Positions 14,601 to 29,600 of a stretch of 64,000 nucleotides of DNA are shown piece after piece. The stretch is from Rhabdornis inornatus (lineage: Eukaryota; Chordata; Aves; Passeriformes; Rhabdornithidae). The translations under genes were made by a program, and so were the position numbers. The notes below the pieces were generated by a model, which saw nothing but the letters and a program-made list of their open reading frames with translations, was not told where the DNA came from and made no database searches. The stretch covers positions 806,001-870,000 of the forward strand of contig VWZS01004380.1 of assembly GCA_013397075.1 (NCBI GenBank), read 5' to 3'. How positions within the stretch are numbered: the first letter of the stretch is position 1; the number at the start of each line of letters is the position of its first letter.

Positions 14601-17600
14601 TGTTTCCACAGGCAAGAAGCTGCCATGGACTTCACCAACATGCCCACGAGCAAGGATGTCAGGCAGGGGCTGACTGCAGATCCCACTACAAGGTTCCACA
14701 CGTAGTGGAGGTGTCATATGAGGTGTTGCAAATAGCACAGATTTCCTATGGCTTAATTTGTGCTTCTAATCAGTGGGATCAACTAGTCCATGGGACTGTA
14801 ACTTGTGTTACCCAGGGTAACAACTTTAAAAATCCAAGGGGATGGATGTTCCTCTATCATCCATCAGCAAAGTGCTTTCTATTGAAGGCTATCATTGGTG
14901 TCACCCTGTAGAAGCTGTGCTTGTGCACGGTTGGGGGGGGCACAATTTAGCAGCTGTCACCCCAGGATATTTAAAGCAGATGATTTAGGCAATTCCACAA
15001 CAGCTTTCTCCCTGTGAAAAGGCTGCATAGCTGGGACAGCTGAATAATCTGGCCCTGGAGTATTCATAATTAATTCATATTTCCTGTTCCCTCCCAGCCT
15101 TTTCCTCTGTTTAAGCTGTTAATTAGAAGCAGGTAATCAAGGTTATGTTGAAAACATCTGCAGCAACTGTTACCCTCATACTTCCTGCTCTGTCCACCCA
15201 CTCAACAGCAGAACTGTATCAGCAGAGATCCTGAGTTCACCTTTCTAGGAACAGCTCTCACATGGGTAATGCCATAGCAGTGTGGAGGTGCTACTTTTGA
15301 GTACAGGCACCAAGACAAGATGCCTACCCCACAACCAGGGTAGGTTGTGAATTTGCAGTATTATCAACTGCTTCACAGTAAGTGCCCTAGACCAGCTCTT
15401 CATCCATGGTAGATTGAATATAGCTCAGTGGAAGAGGGACTAGCTGCCTTGTGTCATCACTGTGTCATAGCATCACTTTTCCTCTTAACATTTGTCCTGA
15501 AGGATGAAAATTGTTTCTCTTCTGTGTTTTGATTCACAGCAATGCCTTCTCCTCAGCGTTTCAGTGGTGAGAGCATTATCATTTGGAGTGACCTTGACAT
15601 TACCATCTCTGTGCCATGGTACATTGGGCTGATGTTCAGAACCCGGAAAGTCAATGGCATGCTCATGCAAGCCAATGCTGGGGCTGCATCCAAGATCAAC
15701 ATTCAGGTAAAAGTGTGGCTGCCTTTGGTTAGAAAAGAATTAATACTCCCCCAGCAGTGGATATGGCCAGATGAACTACATAGCTTCATCCACCTAACTA
15801 AATGCATGTCAATAAAAACATATCATTACTTTAGCCTTTTACAAAGATCAAAAAGTGAATGATCAAAATAGCATTATAAAAATCATATTCATTTAAGATT
15901 ATTTTTCTACTCAGAGGTAGTAGTGGGCATTAATATAGATGTAAAAAATGGGTCTATTGCTCTGGGGATTTTTTGCCCATACGGGAAGTTGGAGTCTGAA
16001 TGTCCAAAGTTATACAAGGAGTTCTTGCAAGCATTCCCATCTTTACTCATTGGGATTTTTTTTTCTTTTGGGTTGTCTTAGGAAACGTTATTATCTTTCT
16101 CTCCGCCTCCTTCTGCATCAAGTACAAATATGTAGCAAAAATAGACATTAGTTTTATTTTTTTTTCCAACAGATACTGAACAACTACTTGCAGTTTGAAG
16201 TGTACAGTGGCCTGAGCCAGGTTGCTAGTTTGAAGATGAGCCAGTCACGGGTCAGTGATGGGGAATGGCATCATTTATTAATAGAGCTGAAGAGTGCAAA
16301 AGATGGTAAAGATCTCAAGTACCTTGCTGTCATGTCGTTGGACTATGGGATGTACCAGGTAAGGCAGCATCATAACTTTGCCACTGAGCATGGCACAAAT
16401 GCTTTTAGGAGAAAGTAGGATAAAGGACTGTGGACAAGTACTTATGCTGTGAGACATGTTCTGCAGTGATTTATGCCTAATCAATGATATTAATTTATTA
16501 AGCTTTATGATATATTACAAAGAAGTCTGTAAAAAGACACATTCCAATGTCTGGCTCCTCACTGCTTTGGTATTTTTTATGTAATCTACTGACAGATACT
16601 GTTTGACTCTATCACTACAGAAAGCAGGCTGTCTGTGTCACAGAGGATGATAGTGCTTCTTATCAGCTGTCCTTTTCCTCACAGAGCACTGTGCAGATTG
16701 GAAATCAACTACCTGGATTGAAAATGAAAAGCATCATTGTGGGAGGTGTCTCTGGAGACCAAGTCTCTGTTCAGCAGGGATTTTATGGATGTATGCAGGT
16801 ATGAAATGAAAAGTGTAGCAATAAATGTTGAACTCGTGAGAAAATACCCAGGTGAAAATGTAGGAGGTTTCTTTTTCATCCATCCTCAAACATTTCTGTT
16901 TCCTCCATAAAAATTATCTAAGAAACAAAATATTAAAGTCTACCCACTTTGCCAGGTACAAATCTGATCACATAGGGGAAAAACATTTGAAAAAAAAATC
17001 TGGGTTTGGCTTATCAGGTGATTTATTCAAAATGTAGCCTCACTGATTGGTGAAAATAATGAAACACATAGTACTGTACCCTAAAAGGAGACTCTAATTT
17101 TGAAATAATTGTCTTTTGTCACCAGGGAGTAAGAATGGGAGAGACATCTACAAACACAGCGACACTCAACATGAAACAGGCTATCAAGATTAACATAAGG
17201 GAGGGCTGTGAAGTGGATAACCCTTGTGATTCTAACCCGTGTCCCCAACACAGCTACTGCAGCGATGACTGGGACAGCTACTCCTGTGTCTGTGACCCAG
17301 GTAACCTGTGACCATTCATATTGGAGCTGATCACACCTTCTTGCGCTCTTCAGAAGCAGCACAGCAGCAGCAGCAGCGTGCTGGCAAAGTGCTCATCTTC
17401 TGATTCTTCCTCTTCCAATCATTATTACCCTTCTCACTCTTACTGTAGCACCCCGGAAGCTGCAGTCCTGGGCTAAGAATCCAGGCGATGTATCCACCAA
17501 ACAGAAAGACAGTCTCTGGTCCAAAGGACTCCTGTGCACTTGCCCTTTTCTTTTTATGTTTTTTTTTTCTTCTTTTTCTTTCTCAGCCTTTTCTGCTGTT

Positions 17601-20600
17601 GTATTTCAGTCTCTCACTCTGCATCCTAATTGAGATACTTTGAATGTTTTCTCTGTTTTGGAGCATGTAGCCAGCACATGCTGTCAGCACCCAGCACAGT
17701 CACCTCCCATACATGCAGCAAGAGAATACAAAACTATTTGTAGCACATGCCCCGAATATAAAACTGGCAACCAAAGGCACAAGGGTGCCTCAAGCATGGT
17801 AGCAGACAAAAAAGAATGGCTGACTATAATTTTTTCTGAGAGGGAAAAGAGTGCTTCATTTCTGACAGTATCTCAGGGGGAATCTACTGATTATCGAAGA
17901 TGTGTTATTAGTCTATAAGCTTAAGACAGACAGTCTTTTTGAGACATGCAAATCATAAATTACAATGGTTGCTGTAATTTTCTTACCTTGTGTCCCCAGG
18001 GTACTTCGGGAGAGACTGTGTTGATGTATGTAACTTGAACCCATGTGAGCATGTCTCCACATGCGTGCACAAACCTAGCTCATCCCATGGCTACACCTGT
18101 GAATGTGGACAAAGCTACTATGGACAGTACTGCGAAAGCAAGTAAGATAATTATTTTGTTCTTTGTTTCGTCATCCTTCCAGGTAGCTCTTCATCTGAGG
18201 CAGCAGTCCTCCCACTTTCTGTTCTGCTCTGATAAACTTTCCTGTTACAATTTGAGTGGTGTTTTAGGCTCTGTTGCCTTTTGGCATTCCTGAGCTCTTC
18301 CCAGAAACTAGACAATCTTCCATGTTATTCAGGAGCCACTTTTCTTCATCAGCTGCTCAGGGGCTTAACCAGTTCTGCTGTGTCACACAGCACTGCATCT
18401 CAGCTGTACTTTGTGCTGGGCTTGGCCTGAGTTTGCTCTGCATCTCTCCTCCAGCTTCCCCAGCACACAGAGCGATGCACCAGTTTGGTGGCCTATAGCA
18501 AGAAAAAGTCTTTTTGCAGTTTAGGTCCAGTCCCTGGGCTGGCAAAAAGCCATCTCTTCTGGACAGTCTGGGGGCCTGTGTCTGTTGCTTTGTGGGAGAA
18601 ACGTGCTGATTCCCTCGTCAGCAGCTTCCTGGTCTCAGATAAGCATTCAGCAACCAGCCTTATCCCAGAGGCGGCACTTTGATTTACTGTAATATGGGCC
18701 ATTCATGATGTGCAAATGAAGTGCATTTGCCTGCCCATTTAGGAATAGCTCATGTGATGTTTCCTTCCCTTTGAAAACTGCAAGCTTCTTCCTCTGCCTT
18801 TTGTTGTGTGGGCTTGCAAATATTGGCCATGCTGTTGCCAGATTTGTCTTTCATTCCTCTGGATTAGGGACACAGAGACATTGTCTCTTGTCATTATCTG
18901 CTGACATCATGTCAAGTGCAACATTGTGGTTTTCATATACTAAAGCATAGAAATACAAATCTAGCAATTACCTCAAATAAAATTTAAGGTAGTGGTCTTC
19001 AAAACAGAGGCAAATATCTTTTCTTTCCTGAAATGAGCAGCAGGGAGGGGATACCTTGTGCATTACCATGATCTGGGTCTCAGAGCCATTGTCATTCAGG
19101 CTACTGCTTGACAAAGACTCCCAGCTATCAGAGAATCAGATGTCTCCTTGCCAGAAACAGCATTGAGGCATCTGTGGGATAACCTGCTCAGAGGCTCACC
19201 CAGAAGAAACAGTATCAGTGAGAATGGGAGTTTTCCTCCAGCAGGGGTGGCCTTTGGCTTGCTGCTTAGCTTCCAGTGCTGCTGCACTCAGTCTGAATCA
19301 CTGTCTTTGATCCATAGTCCAGATCAAAGCTGCCACCCTCCCCTCTTCCATGTTCCCAACCACGTATCCTCTGTCTCTCCTGTGGCAGACCAGGGTGTTT
19401 CAGACATTGTAGTGGAACCATCCAAGAAAGCCAGGTTGGCTGAAAGTACTGGCTTTTCTTTATAGGATGAACATGCAAACAGCTTTACACCTGAGCTGGT
19501 GTCCCTGTGGACAAGAAGCCCTGCTGCCCACAGCAGGGCTGGGGCAGAATGGGGATGGGGAGTGGGATATAAAATGTTGGGGAGCTGTACCCCAAGGCAG
19601 TTTGTGGTGACCAGGGCACAGGCTTAGAGCCACCTGCACTTGAAAATACTTGGAGAAACATTCACTCTAGGGTTTCATAGCACTGATATTCTAAATCTTC
19701 CTATATTTTAGTGTATTTATATATGTATTGATTTTTTTTGAGATACATTACTGTCTGTAAGCTGATGCGGTTGAGTGCAGATTTGGCCCAAAGCTTTTTT
19801 TTTTTCACACTTTTTAAGAGAGAACTTAAAATAACTTTCTTTCAATTTTATTTTCTTTAATAGGATCGACCTACCTTGTCCCAGAGGTTGGTGGGGAAAC
19901 CCTATCTGTGGCCCATGTAATTGTGAGACTAGTAAAGGGTTTGATTCTGATTGCAATAAGACCAATGGAGAATGCCACTGCAAGGTAAGCAAAAAAAGCC
20001 AGTCTTAAGTCAAAAATTTCTTTAGTTTAAAAAGTAACTGTACCACTAATAATTACAATTGAGTATCTGAGACAAAGTACACACGCTTGTGCTTTGTATC
20101 ACATATATATGTATGTGCACAGTGGAATTAATCATTACCTAGATATTTTGCTGGCACCACCCTTCTCCAAATCATACTGCACAGCTCTTATCTTATTTGT
20201 GTTTGGAAAACTGAACTGAGAGGATGAAAGCCTGGCTCTGATCTCTGAAGTGCAGCCTGGTTTATCAAGGAAGATCAGACTGGGGTGCAGAGGAGTGTCA
20301 GTGGGGTTTTTTGTATCACAAGTGAGTAACAGCCATGAAACAGCTCTGGCCAGCTGGGTGAAGCTCTCCCCTGGGCTATGGCCAGCAAAAGGCCTGGCAG
20401 CTGGAGAGAGCTGGAGGGCTAAATGCTTTCCTCACTGCCATCTCTGACGAGTTTTCCGAGTTTTCGGTGGACAGGCAGGGACAGATGGGGGACGTGGGAG
20501 GGGAGGCACCTCGTCATGAAGGTTTTACAAAGGACTTCTCACAATAGGTTTTACAACTGGCTTGAATGACATCAGAGGAGCTGGGCTTGTGCAGGCTGGC

Positions 20601-23600
20601 GGCTGTGAATCTGGCCCCCTGCTCCATTCCAAAATGCCAGCAGGACACACAGCAACTGCTGCATTAAATGGAGTCAGTGGGGTGCCAGCTCCACGCTCTT
20701 GTGCAATCCCAATGCCTCAGATCAAAAGCAGGCACAGGGGCGATTTGAATATGGGATCATTGCGTGCTCTCCACCTTCTACGTGAAACACAAATGCACGG
20801 TGCAGGAAGTTTTCTTAGTGGTTTGTTCATGCCATACATTGTGGAATTACAAAGCTGAGAAAACTCTAAATCCCCTAAGCATATGTTTGGTGGGCACTTG
20901 CAACAAGTGCCTGAGGAGTACTGTGGGCCCTGTGGCTCCGCTGCAAATGGCAATGCAAACACTGATAATAGTGATGTAATTTTTATCTGTGCTCTGCAAA
21001 GTTAACCCTTTTATGATGTACATGCTGCTGGAGCAGGTTTCAGAAATTTAAGCAGTTTGGAAGTCAAATACCTTGTGTCTACCATTTTGGTGTCTCCAGG
21101 CCAATTACTACAGGCCCCAAAGCAGTGACACCTGCTACCCCTGTGACTGCTTCCCATCTGGCTCCCACACGCGCGCCTGCGACATGGAGACGGGGCAGTG
21201 TCCCTGCAAGCCTGGCGTCATCGGGCGGCAGTGCAACCGCTGTGACAACCCCTTCGCAGAGGTCACCGTCAGGGGATGTGAAGGTACCTCGGGCACAGGG
21301 GACACTGAGCCCTGGGAGCGGGCACAGGGGGACACTGAGCCCTGGCACAGGCACGGGGGACACTGAGCTCTGGCACAGGCACAGGGGGACACTGAGCCCT
21401 GGCAGAGGTCACTGAGGGACACTGAGCCCTGGGAGCGGGCACAGGGGACACTGAGCCCTGGCAGTGGGCACAGGGGACACTGAACCCTGGCACAGGCACA
21501 TGGGACACTGAGCCCTGGGAGTGGGCACGGGGGCACTGAGCCCTGGCAGTGGGCACAGGGGGACACTGAGCCCTGGCACAGGCACGGGGGACACTGAGCT
21601 CTGGCACAGGCACAGGGGGACACTGAGCCCTGGCACAGGCACAGGGGACACTGAGCCCTGGCAGTGGGCACTGGGGACACTGTGGTGGCTGTGCAGCTGT
21701 GTCCTGTGGCCTATGAGCCCAGCATCCTGGCTCCAGCAGTGGGGGCAATGGGGGCTGCAGCAGATAAACATACACCCCTCCTCCTAGATATGTGTGACTC
21801 ATGAAGGCTGAGGAAACAGAAAAAAAGCTCTCATCTCTTCAATTTTTCTTTGATGGAAATATAGCAAGCTGATGTGGAGTAGGGGGAGCAAGACTAACTA
21901 ATTTTTCTTTAAACCTGAGTTGATCTGCCAGTGCAGTGTTGTATTGCTGAGCTGCAGCTGAAGAGGCAGATGAGAGCCCTAACACCTTTTGCCCACAGAA
22001 GCTGTGCTGTGCACCTCGTGCACTCTGCCTTTCTTCCCATCTTGCCCATCCTACCTTTCCTCTCACCCATCCACCCACCCACCATCCTCCTGTGATCAGC
22101 ACAAAGCTGCTGCAACAGCCATCTCACCACAGTGTGTGGGTGAAATGAAGGAGAAATGTTTTCCCACAATAAAGGAGCAAGCAGAGATAGGCAGAGCCAA
22201 AATCCAGAGCCCCATAATCATCCTGAGCTTTCCTCTGCCTGTACCTGTCTGTCCAATCTGCTGGATAAGGAGCAACTGATGGGTTACAGCTTGGGAGGCA
22301 CTGCAGAGGACAGGTATCCTGACAGGGCTTTGGAATAGCAGGAAGGTCCTTCAGGCAGGCTGAAATGTCTCACTGTTGTGATTTTTATCTTGTCAGGAAA
22401 ATTGCATAATTTCTTTTTCTCCTTACAGTAATTTATAACGGCTGTCCCAAAGCTTTCGAAGCTGGTATTTGGTGGCCACAGACCAAGTTTGGCCAGCCAG
22501 CTGCTGTGCCTTGTCCTAAGGGCTCAGTGGGTAAGTTCCCATGGTAAATAATTACCTACTTTATCTGCATGCCTCTTTCAAAAAAGAAAAAATGTGTACC
22601 TAGAGAATAACATTAATTCATTGAGTCTAGAGACTGCAGCATACTTTATGCATATCATGAGCAGAAAGTATAGCTAGCTGAAATCAAAGAGCTGTTAAAA
22701 TACATTTGGAATGCTAGCAATAAATAAATACAACTGTATAGCAGATAAACATCTACAAAGCACAGAAATTCTCTGTTTTCAAAAAAGCAGAGTCCAATTT
22801 TCTATTTTTTATTTTCTATTTATCAAGCAATTCTTACACATGTAACTTTTAGTTTATAGTGACTTGTAAGTGTTCTTTAGCCATGCAGTTCACCTGGGCA
22901 AATATAAAATTAGGAAAATCACATTCCTGATGACTGCATTGCTAGGATTGCAGCCTACTAAAGCTAAGAGTTGCAACGAAACTCACATTTTTCCACACAG
23001 TATCTTTTCCATAAGTGAAACAGCTGAAAACCACTTTTTATAAAGCAGATGAGCTGTGTTGTTTTGTACAACAGGCAAATGACAATCTGCTTTTTCATAT
23101 ATGTCTCTGAAAACATGTATCAGATTTTTGAAAATAAGAGTTCCCAATATTTTCCAAAGGCTGTTCTGTGGGAAATGAAAACTCTGTCTTGGTTCTGGAC
23201 CTAGTAACTCTCTGCTATGAGTGCTCCTTAGGCTCAGGGAGTTATAAATAGTTACGTGTCTGCCCCAAATATTTCTAGGAGGAGGCCACTGCTTATAGGT
23301 GTGCAGAAGATTTGTGATCAACCTAGCTCCTGTTCTAAAGATTTTAGGAGATAGATTTTTTTTCTTTTTTTTTTTAGGGGAAGAATATTTTCATTATTAA
23401 ACAGTATCAAGTTGAATTTAAATTAGTTTTCTGCATTGTTCTTGTGGTTGTGTCTCTTCTAGGAAATAGACTAGCAGGCAATGTTGCTTATAGTAATTGC
23501 ACATTCTAAGTAAATCTTACAGATAATTCAAAAAAGTGAGCCTTATAATAATGATTATTCAGACTGAGAACCTAAGGCTTAATTGTATTCACCTAATCAT

Positions 23601-26600
23601 GGAAAAGAAATAATTAGATACAGTAAAATAAATTCTAGTTCTTATTTAGGTATTGGTAAGTAAATGGCTTAGACACATGCAGTATGTTATGTGCAAATTA
23701 ACTAGCACAAATGTAAATTTTGAATTTGATTACTTTCAATTCATGGTGAAGGATCCTCAGCCAAGAATTACATATTTAAGTTATTTGACAAATAGTAAAA
23801 AATATAATAGGCTAAATTAAACAGTAAGCTGCTCACAGTCCATTTACAAGTGGCAAAAAGGCAATTTTGCATGTTGGCTGAAGTGTTTAGCACATGCAGC
23901 ATGCAGATGTGTGGGCATGTGTTGATGTGAATGCATTTGTCCAGGTCTTCCTATACGGGCTATTGCACAGAAATCTCAGCTGGGATTGGTTTTCAGGAAT
24001 ACTTGGGAAGTGCAGAGTCTTTCTCTTTTTTGGTATAAATAAATGAATTAATTAATTTGAGAACAATCGGGCAGTTTGGCTGAGAGCAGATGGGCAGAGC
24101 TTGGAGTGTGCCTACTTTTCTCCAAAGCCTGGGGAAAGTGATTCCTGAAGATCAGTGGTCTTTAACTTTTCTCTCACAGGAACCCCCTGTTTGGAAATTG
24201 AAATACATGTGTAGCTTTGAGCAATTTGAAAATGTAGGAAATCTGAAAGTCTAGGATAGTTGAAATGTGTGAATATTTACCCTGCACAATTCAGAACATT
24301 GTTTGCCAATGATGCTTTGTTTCCTTCAGGAAACGCCGTTCGCCATTGTAATATTGAGAAGGGCTGGCTGCCTCCTGAGCTTTTCAACTGCACCACCAAC
24401 ACTTTTGTAGATCTAAAAATCATGGTAAGCTGGGTTTTTTCAGTTTTCCCTTTATTGTGTAAATAATGATCAGTTTGGACTCCAGTTTGGTATCCCTGCA
24501 CTCAATCTTTTGACTGCATCATTGAACACCCTCATTTTCCATCAGGACCCTGGTGCTTTTTTGGCTCTCAGCTACATTTGCCATTGAGTTTTGTTGCCAA
24601 CTCTTTCTCAAGACAAACAAAATTTTGACCAAACAATTCCTTTGTGCCAAAAATCCCTAAGTTGTGATTGTCTTTGTAACTAGAATGAAATATATATATG
24701 TATAATTGGATTGTTTTTTTCTTTCTCTCTGATTCAGAATGAGAAGTTATACCACAATGAGACGAAGCTGGATGGAGACAAAACCATACGGATCGTGAGA
24801 GCCCTGCAGAATGCCACCAAATATACACACAGCTTGTATGGCAACGACGTGAGGACAGCTTACCAGATAATGATCCGGGTGCTGCAGTATGAGAGCCAGC
24901 AGCAAGGGTTTGACTTGGCAGCCACAAGGGATGTGGAATTCAATGAGGTAAGAGAAATACTGAATACTGTGCTCAGCCCTTACAGTTTCCCTTAAAAATT
25001 AGGTGACAGTGGGTAATTAAATTTGTCTTTGACCAAGGTGAAGCAAGTATTTTGTAATTGCCTAATCTGTTCCACAAATAAGCCTTTCTTCTCAGATTAG
25101 AATAGAAAGTGAGTTATGCATGTGTCTATGCACGCATATGTATGTGTAATACAAATATAATAGAATGTGCTTTTCTAAAAAATATCATCATAGTAACAGC
25201 CAAAAGCAATATTCCCCATATGAAAAAAAATCATTAAGTTAACGTGTTTTTCCTGGCTGAAATAGTTTTGTGTACTATATTTATTTTTGTTGTAAAACAT
25301 GCCTAATGTTATCATGCTCATTTAAATGTGCAGTGAGCTGAGTCCAAGACAGTTACTGACTCTGAAGGTTTCCTCTAATTCAGTTTGAGAACACTTGAGT
25401 CATAAACTGTTACATTGAAAGACATTCCATATCATATTGGAATTTTAAAGCACATACTAAAATGTGTGCCAGAGAGCTTCTGCTACTCAGAACATTCATG
25501 AAAGACCCAGTTATTACCAAACACCTGACCAGGACTAGAGAACAAGCTGTAGCACCCTCCCTGTGTGATAAAATATGTAGTTGTGATGGAAAAATGTGAA
25601 ATTTGAAGGCAGCTGGGATTTTTCTGTGGTCTGATAATGTGAAGGCTGGATGACCCATGTCAGGCTTGTAGAGCTTTCCTCAATCCATGTATGCAGTGGG
25701 GTACTGTTCTCCACTCTTGCCTATACTATTTCCAAGATCCTGACCATGGCACAAGACAGAGTCCAAGATAAAACATCTGTTTGGATCTGTGCTGGCAGAG
25801 CCCAGAGCTTGGGCACCAGCATGGGGAATGACCCCCCATGGGTCAAGACTGGCGTCTGTGCTGGCTCCCTTAGAAGTGTGCTACACCCAAGTCACTGCTC
25901 ACAGTACTCCAGGAGGACCAGACAGGTCAGGCAGGATTTGGGGTCAAATTGGAGAGCCTGTGCAAAGCCAAGCTGCACCAGGAGAGGATGTCACTAGAGA
26001 GTTAGGAGTAGGAAGAAATGCTGAGAAAGAAAGGCTGAGAAAATTCCTTAGTGTCTTGGGATGTATAGTCAGCAGAGAGTGGAGAACTTCTGAAACAGAG
26101 TGGAGAATTTCTGAAACATTTTATATTTTAAATGCATCAGATTTTAAGAGATTCAGTTTATTTCTTTCCTGTGGGCTGTGAAGCAGGCCATTCAGATCTT
26201 GAAAAGGAACTTCATTTCTATCATGTTTGTTAAGTAGAAATACGAACAATGAGCAAAAAAAATTGCTTTGGAAACATATGCTTTAATTTATTGTTCTCCG
26301 CACTTGGCACTGAAATTCATACAGATGACGTTTCCAAGAACTCCCTAAATATTTTAGGATAGGTCAGGAATTTGAACACTAATGAGTACAGCTCATGAAT
26401 AAAAGGAGGTAACATCCTAGGCTGAGGAAGCATGAGGGGAGAAGGAATTTATTTTTTATAGTCTCACAGAAGCCTGAAAAATAGATAATAAAAAACCATA
26501 AATAATGTTCACAAACATGGAGGAGGCTGGTACCAAGTACAGTATGTGTCTCCTGCATTCCTGGAAACCATGTTGTGCTTCTCACCCTAGGTAAAGGTGG

Positions 26601-29600
26601 TCATATTGGGAGTCTCTTTTAGCTCAGATACATTCTTGCAGCCTCAAACAATACAGACAGGATACAGATAGCTCCTTCTAAATGAAGCCTAAATATTTTT
26701 CTTGGCTATTTTAGAGCTTGTGGTGATTAATTCTTACCATCATTTATGCCAATTTTACCTTAGTTAGGAATTAGGTTTTGTTACAGCAACACAGTTCATA
26801 TGTACACCAAGAATAAAAACTTCATAGCATCTTTCTCATTTAAGCCATTTAGCACTCTCTTTTGGGGTCAATCTCCTTCCATTCAGCCTGAGGGTCCCTT
26901 TGCATATTTTTCTAAGAAAGGGCAGAAGAGTCAGGTCCTCAGAAAGAAATGCCTTTTTAATACCATTTGTAAGCAACGTAAAAATGGGGAGACAATAACA
27001 TGATTTAAGTTTTATTATGTATTTTCAAGTTTGTCTATGCAAGTTAATACTCACTCTTTATCATTCTTCACCCTGTAAGTTGTCTTCATTATCTAGAAAA
27101 CAAAGTAAAAGAAAAAATTAAAATAAAAGAGGAAGTGATATTTCTATCCATGGCTTTCTTTTGTTTTTCAATAAAAAAAACATTGTTTTGATTTCTCTGG
27201 AGAAGTTCTTCAGTGTACCTGCTATGAGCTGTGCTTTTCATGTGTCTGATCGCTCAGAAACAAAGAAAACATGGATAGGTTTTCCTCCTGCGTTTTTTTG
27301 CTCTATTTCCTGTCATTAGGGGGAAGAAAGTAGGCAGTTCTCTTACAGCCTCCAGTTTTGGCTTACTTTGCTCATAAAAAGTTTGGAGGGATTTTCTTTA
27401 CATGACCAAAAACCCTCTGGGTGAGTAACTGGTGTACATATTTTTATATGCCTGCAGTAGAACATGCCTGCATTAAATATTTCATTATACACTCACCTGA
27501 GGCAGTCAGGCCAATCATTTTCAATACTTCTCACTTGAAACCGAGCTCTGCATTTGCTTAATAATTTACGTTTGTACTTTATTTCTCAGAATATTATCAA
27601 AGTGGGTAGTGCTTTACTGGACCCTGGCAACAAGGAGCACTGGGAGCAAATTCAGCGAACAGAGGGTGGCACAGCTCACCTGCTCAGGCACTATGAGGAA
27701 TACTTCAACAATGTGGCCCAGAACATGAAAAAAACCTACATGAGACCTTTTGTCATTGTTGCCACTAACATGAGTGAGTATCTGTGTCAAAAACTGCTGG
27801 TTTTTTGAGTCTTAAAAATGTGCTGGACAGAGGTGCTAGTTATTTATTTTAATAGTACCCACTGAGAAAAATAATTTCATTAGTTTCAAATCTGTCGAGC
27901 CTTGATCCGTATCTTTCAATTCCCATGGGGGCCTCCTGGGAGATGTCTGATTTGTTTTGCCTCTGAATCATGCCACTGCTCCATGTGGCTTTTTGTTGCA
28001 GTCATAGCAGTGTAGAGAAAGTAGGAAGGACTAAGTTTGTAAACAAAGGTAATACCTTTTGAGACCAACTAATATAGATGAATGTAGTAGATCTCATTTT
28101 TGGAGGAATCACACCAATACCACCTGAAGAATTACTGCCATACAAAAAAAAGAGTAACCCTACTATTGATTTTATTCATTATTAATCAATTTAAATGAAT
28201 AATTATTAATCTTACTTGAATAGGTGTGGACGGCCCAGGGAGGTGGTGGAATTCCCAGCCCTGGAGATGTTCAAGAAACAACTGGATGTGGCATTTAGTG
28301 CTGAGGTCTAGTTGACAGGGTAATGATCCATCAAAGGTTGGACTCAATGATCTTATAGGTCTTTTCCAACCTAGATGATTCTGTGATTATACCTCTGATT
28401 TTCACATGTTTTCCTAACCTGGAACCTATCCAGAAAATCATAATCTGTAGAGATTCTTGTGCCAAAAGGTTTTTTCACAGAATCACCAACCCTTCGAAAG
28501 CCATCTCAGTCTTGCAAAACCCATAATCATAGCAAAATCCATGGGATCCGAAATATCCAGAATGAGTCTAAACTGAGAAGGAAACATCAGGCATCCCAAG
28601 ACACCTTCCCCACCTATCACAGGAAATTTCTCCTCTGACAAACAAATAGCAGCTCCTGCACTTTGGACTGTGATGTATTTCATAGACATCCCTGCAGTGC
28701 ATGTGCAGGTGAAGCACAGCAGCCACAGCCTGTCAGCTTGTTTCCCCATTTTCTCCCCTGCCCTCTCTATTTCATTTTCTTCCCAGCTACAAACAGTCTG
28801 AGCTGAGGGGGTGTTGGTGATAGTCCTGCTCTGAGTGGGAGGGGAGATGAGGCCAGCTGACCTTCAGAAGTCCCTCACAAACAGCATTGCTATTTGGTTT
28901 TTCTTTCAGAGATGCTCTAAACTATATTAGCCTGAACTTGTGTTTAGCTTTTCAAGTTGTTGCTTTTATTTCAGATATGAAGAAGGGTTATGTGCCAAAA
29001 GGTTGTCTTATTTTCCCAACTACACCTGCTGTTACAATAAGAATTTGAATCACAGGGGCAGAAAATCAAAGGCATGAGGCAGTCAAGTTACAAAGGCTGT
29101 AGCATCCTGCATCAATGGGCCATAGATTATTGTTGAACTGAGCCAAACTGAAACACTTTGATTTTTCTTTAATGAACCAAAACGGAAATACTTTCTTATC
29201 ATTCAGGACTATGAGAATCAAAGTATTTTTATCCTCATACTCAGAAAAAAAGTGTGCTCAGGATTTTGACCCAACTGAACTGAGGTGAAAACAAACCCCA
29301 AAATTTCTTGCAGGTTGTAAATCATTACTTTTTTTTCAACCAGTTCTTCCTGTGTGAAGAGGTGTGAGCTTGAGAGGGATGAGGCAACTCTGGCCTGAAA
29401 GAGGTCTGTTTTCTTTTGAGCAGTTTTTCCAGGTGAACATGGTGTTAATAGAGTTTCCTAATGGCTCGTCTGGGAGTTAGTTAGAAACTAGGAAAGGTCT
29501 TAACATGGATATTTCTTCATACAGAAATTTGCAGGGGATCACACCTTTTGGTGTTGGGTTACCCCCAGGACATGTAAATTGGCACTCAGTGACTTGTCTT

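Noticed and set aside
21135..21802. Long minus-strand open frames (up to 181 codons) with CPLPGLSVP-like repeats
   Set aside because: They are the translation of the GC-rich minisatellite and the overlapping exon j antisense strand. Several frames are open at once because of the repeat period.
28478..28500. TTTTTTCACAGAATCACCAAC, considered as an antisense CR1 3' end
   Set aside because: Only the first dozen bases resemble the CR1 terminus; the following sequence does not match the CR1 body.
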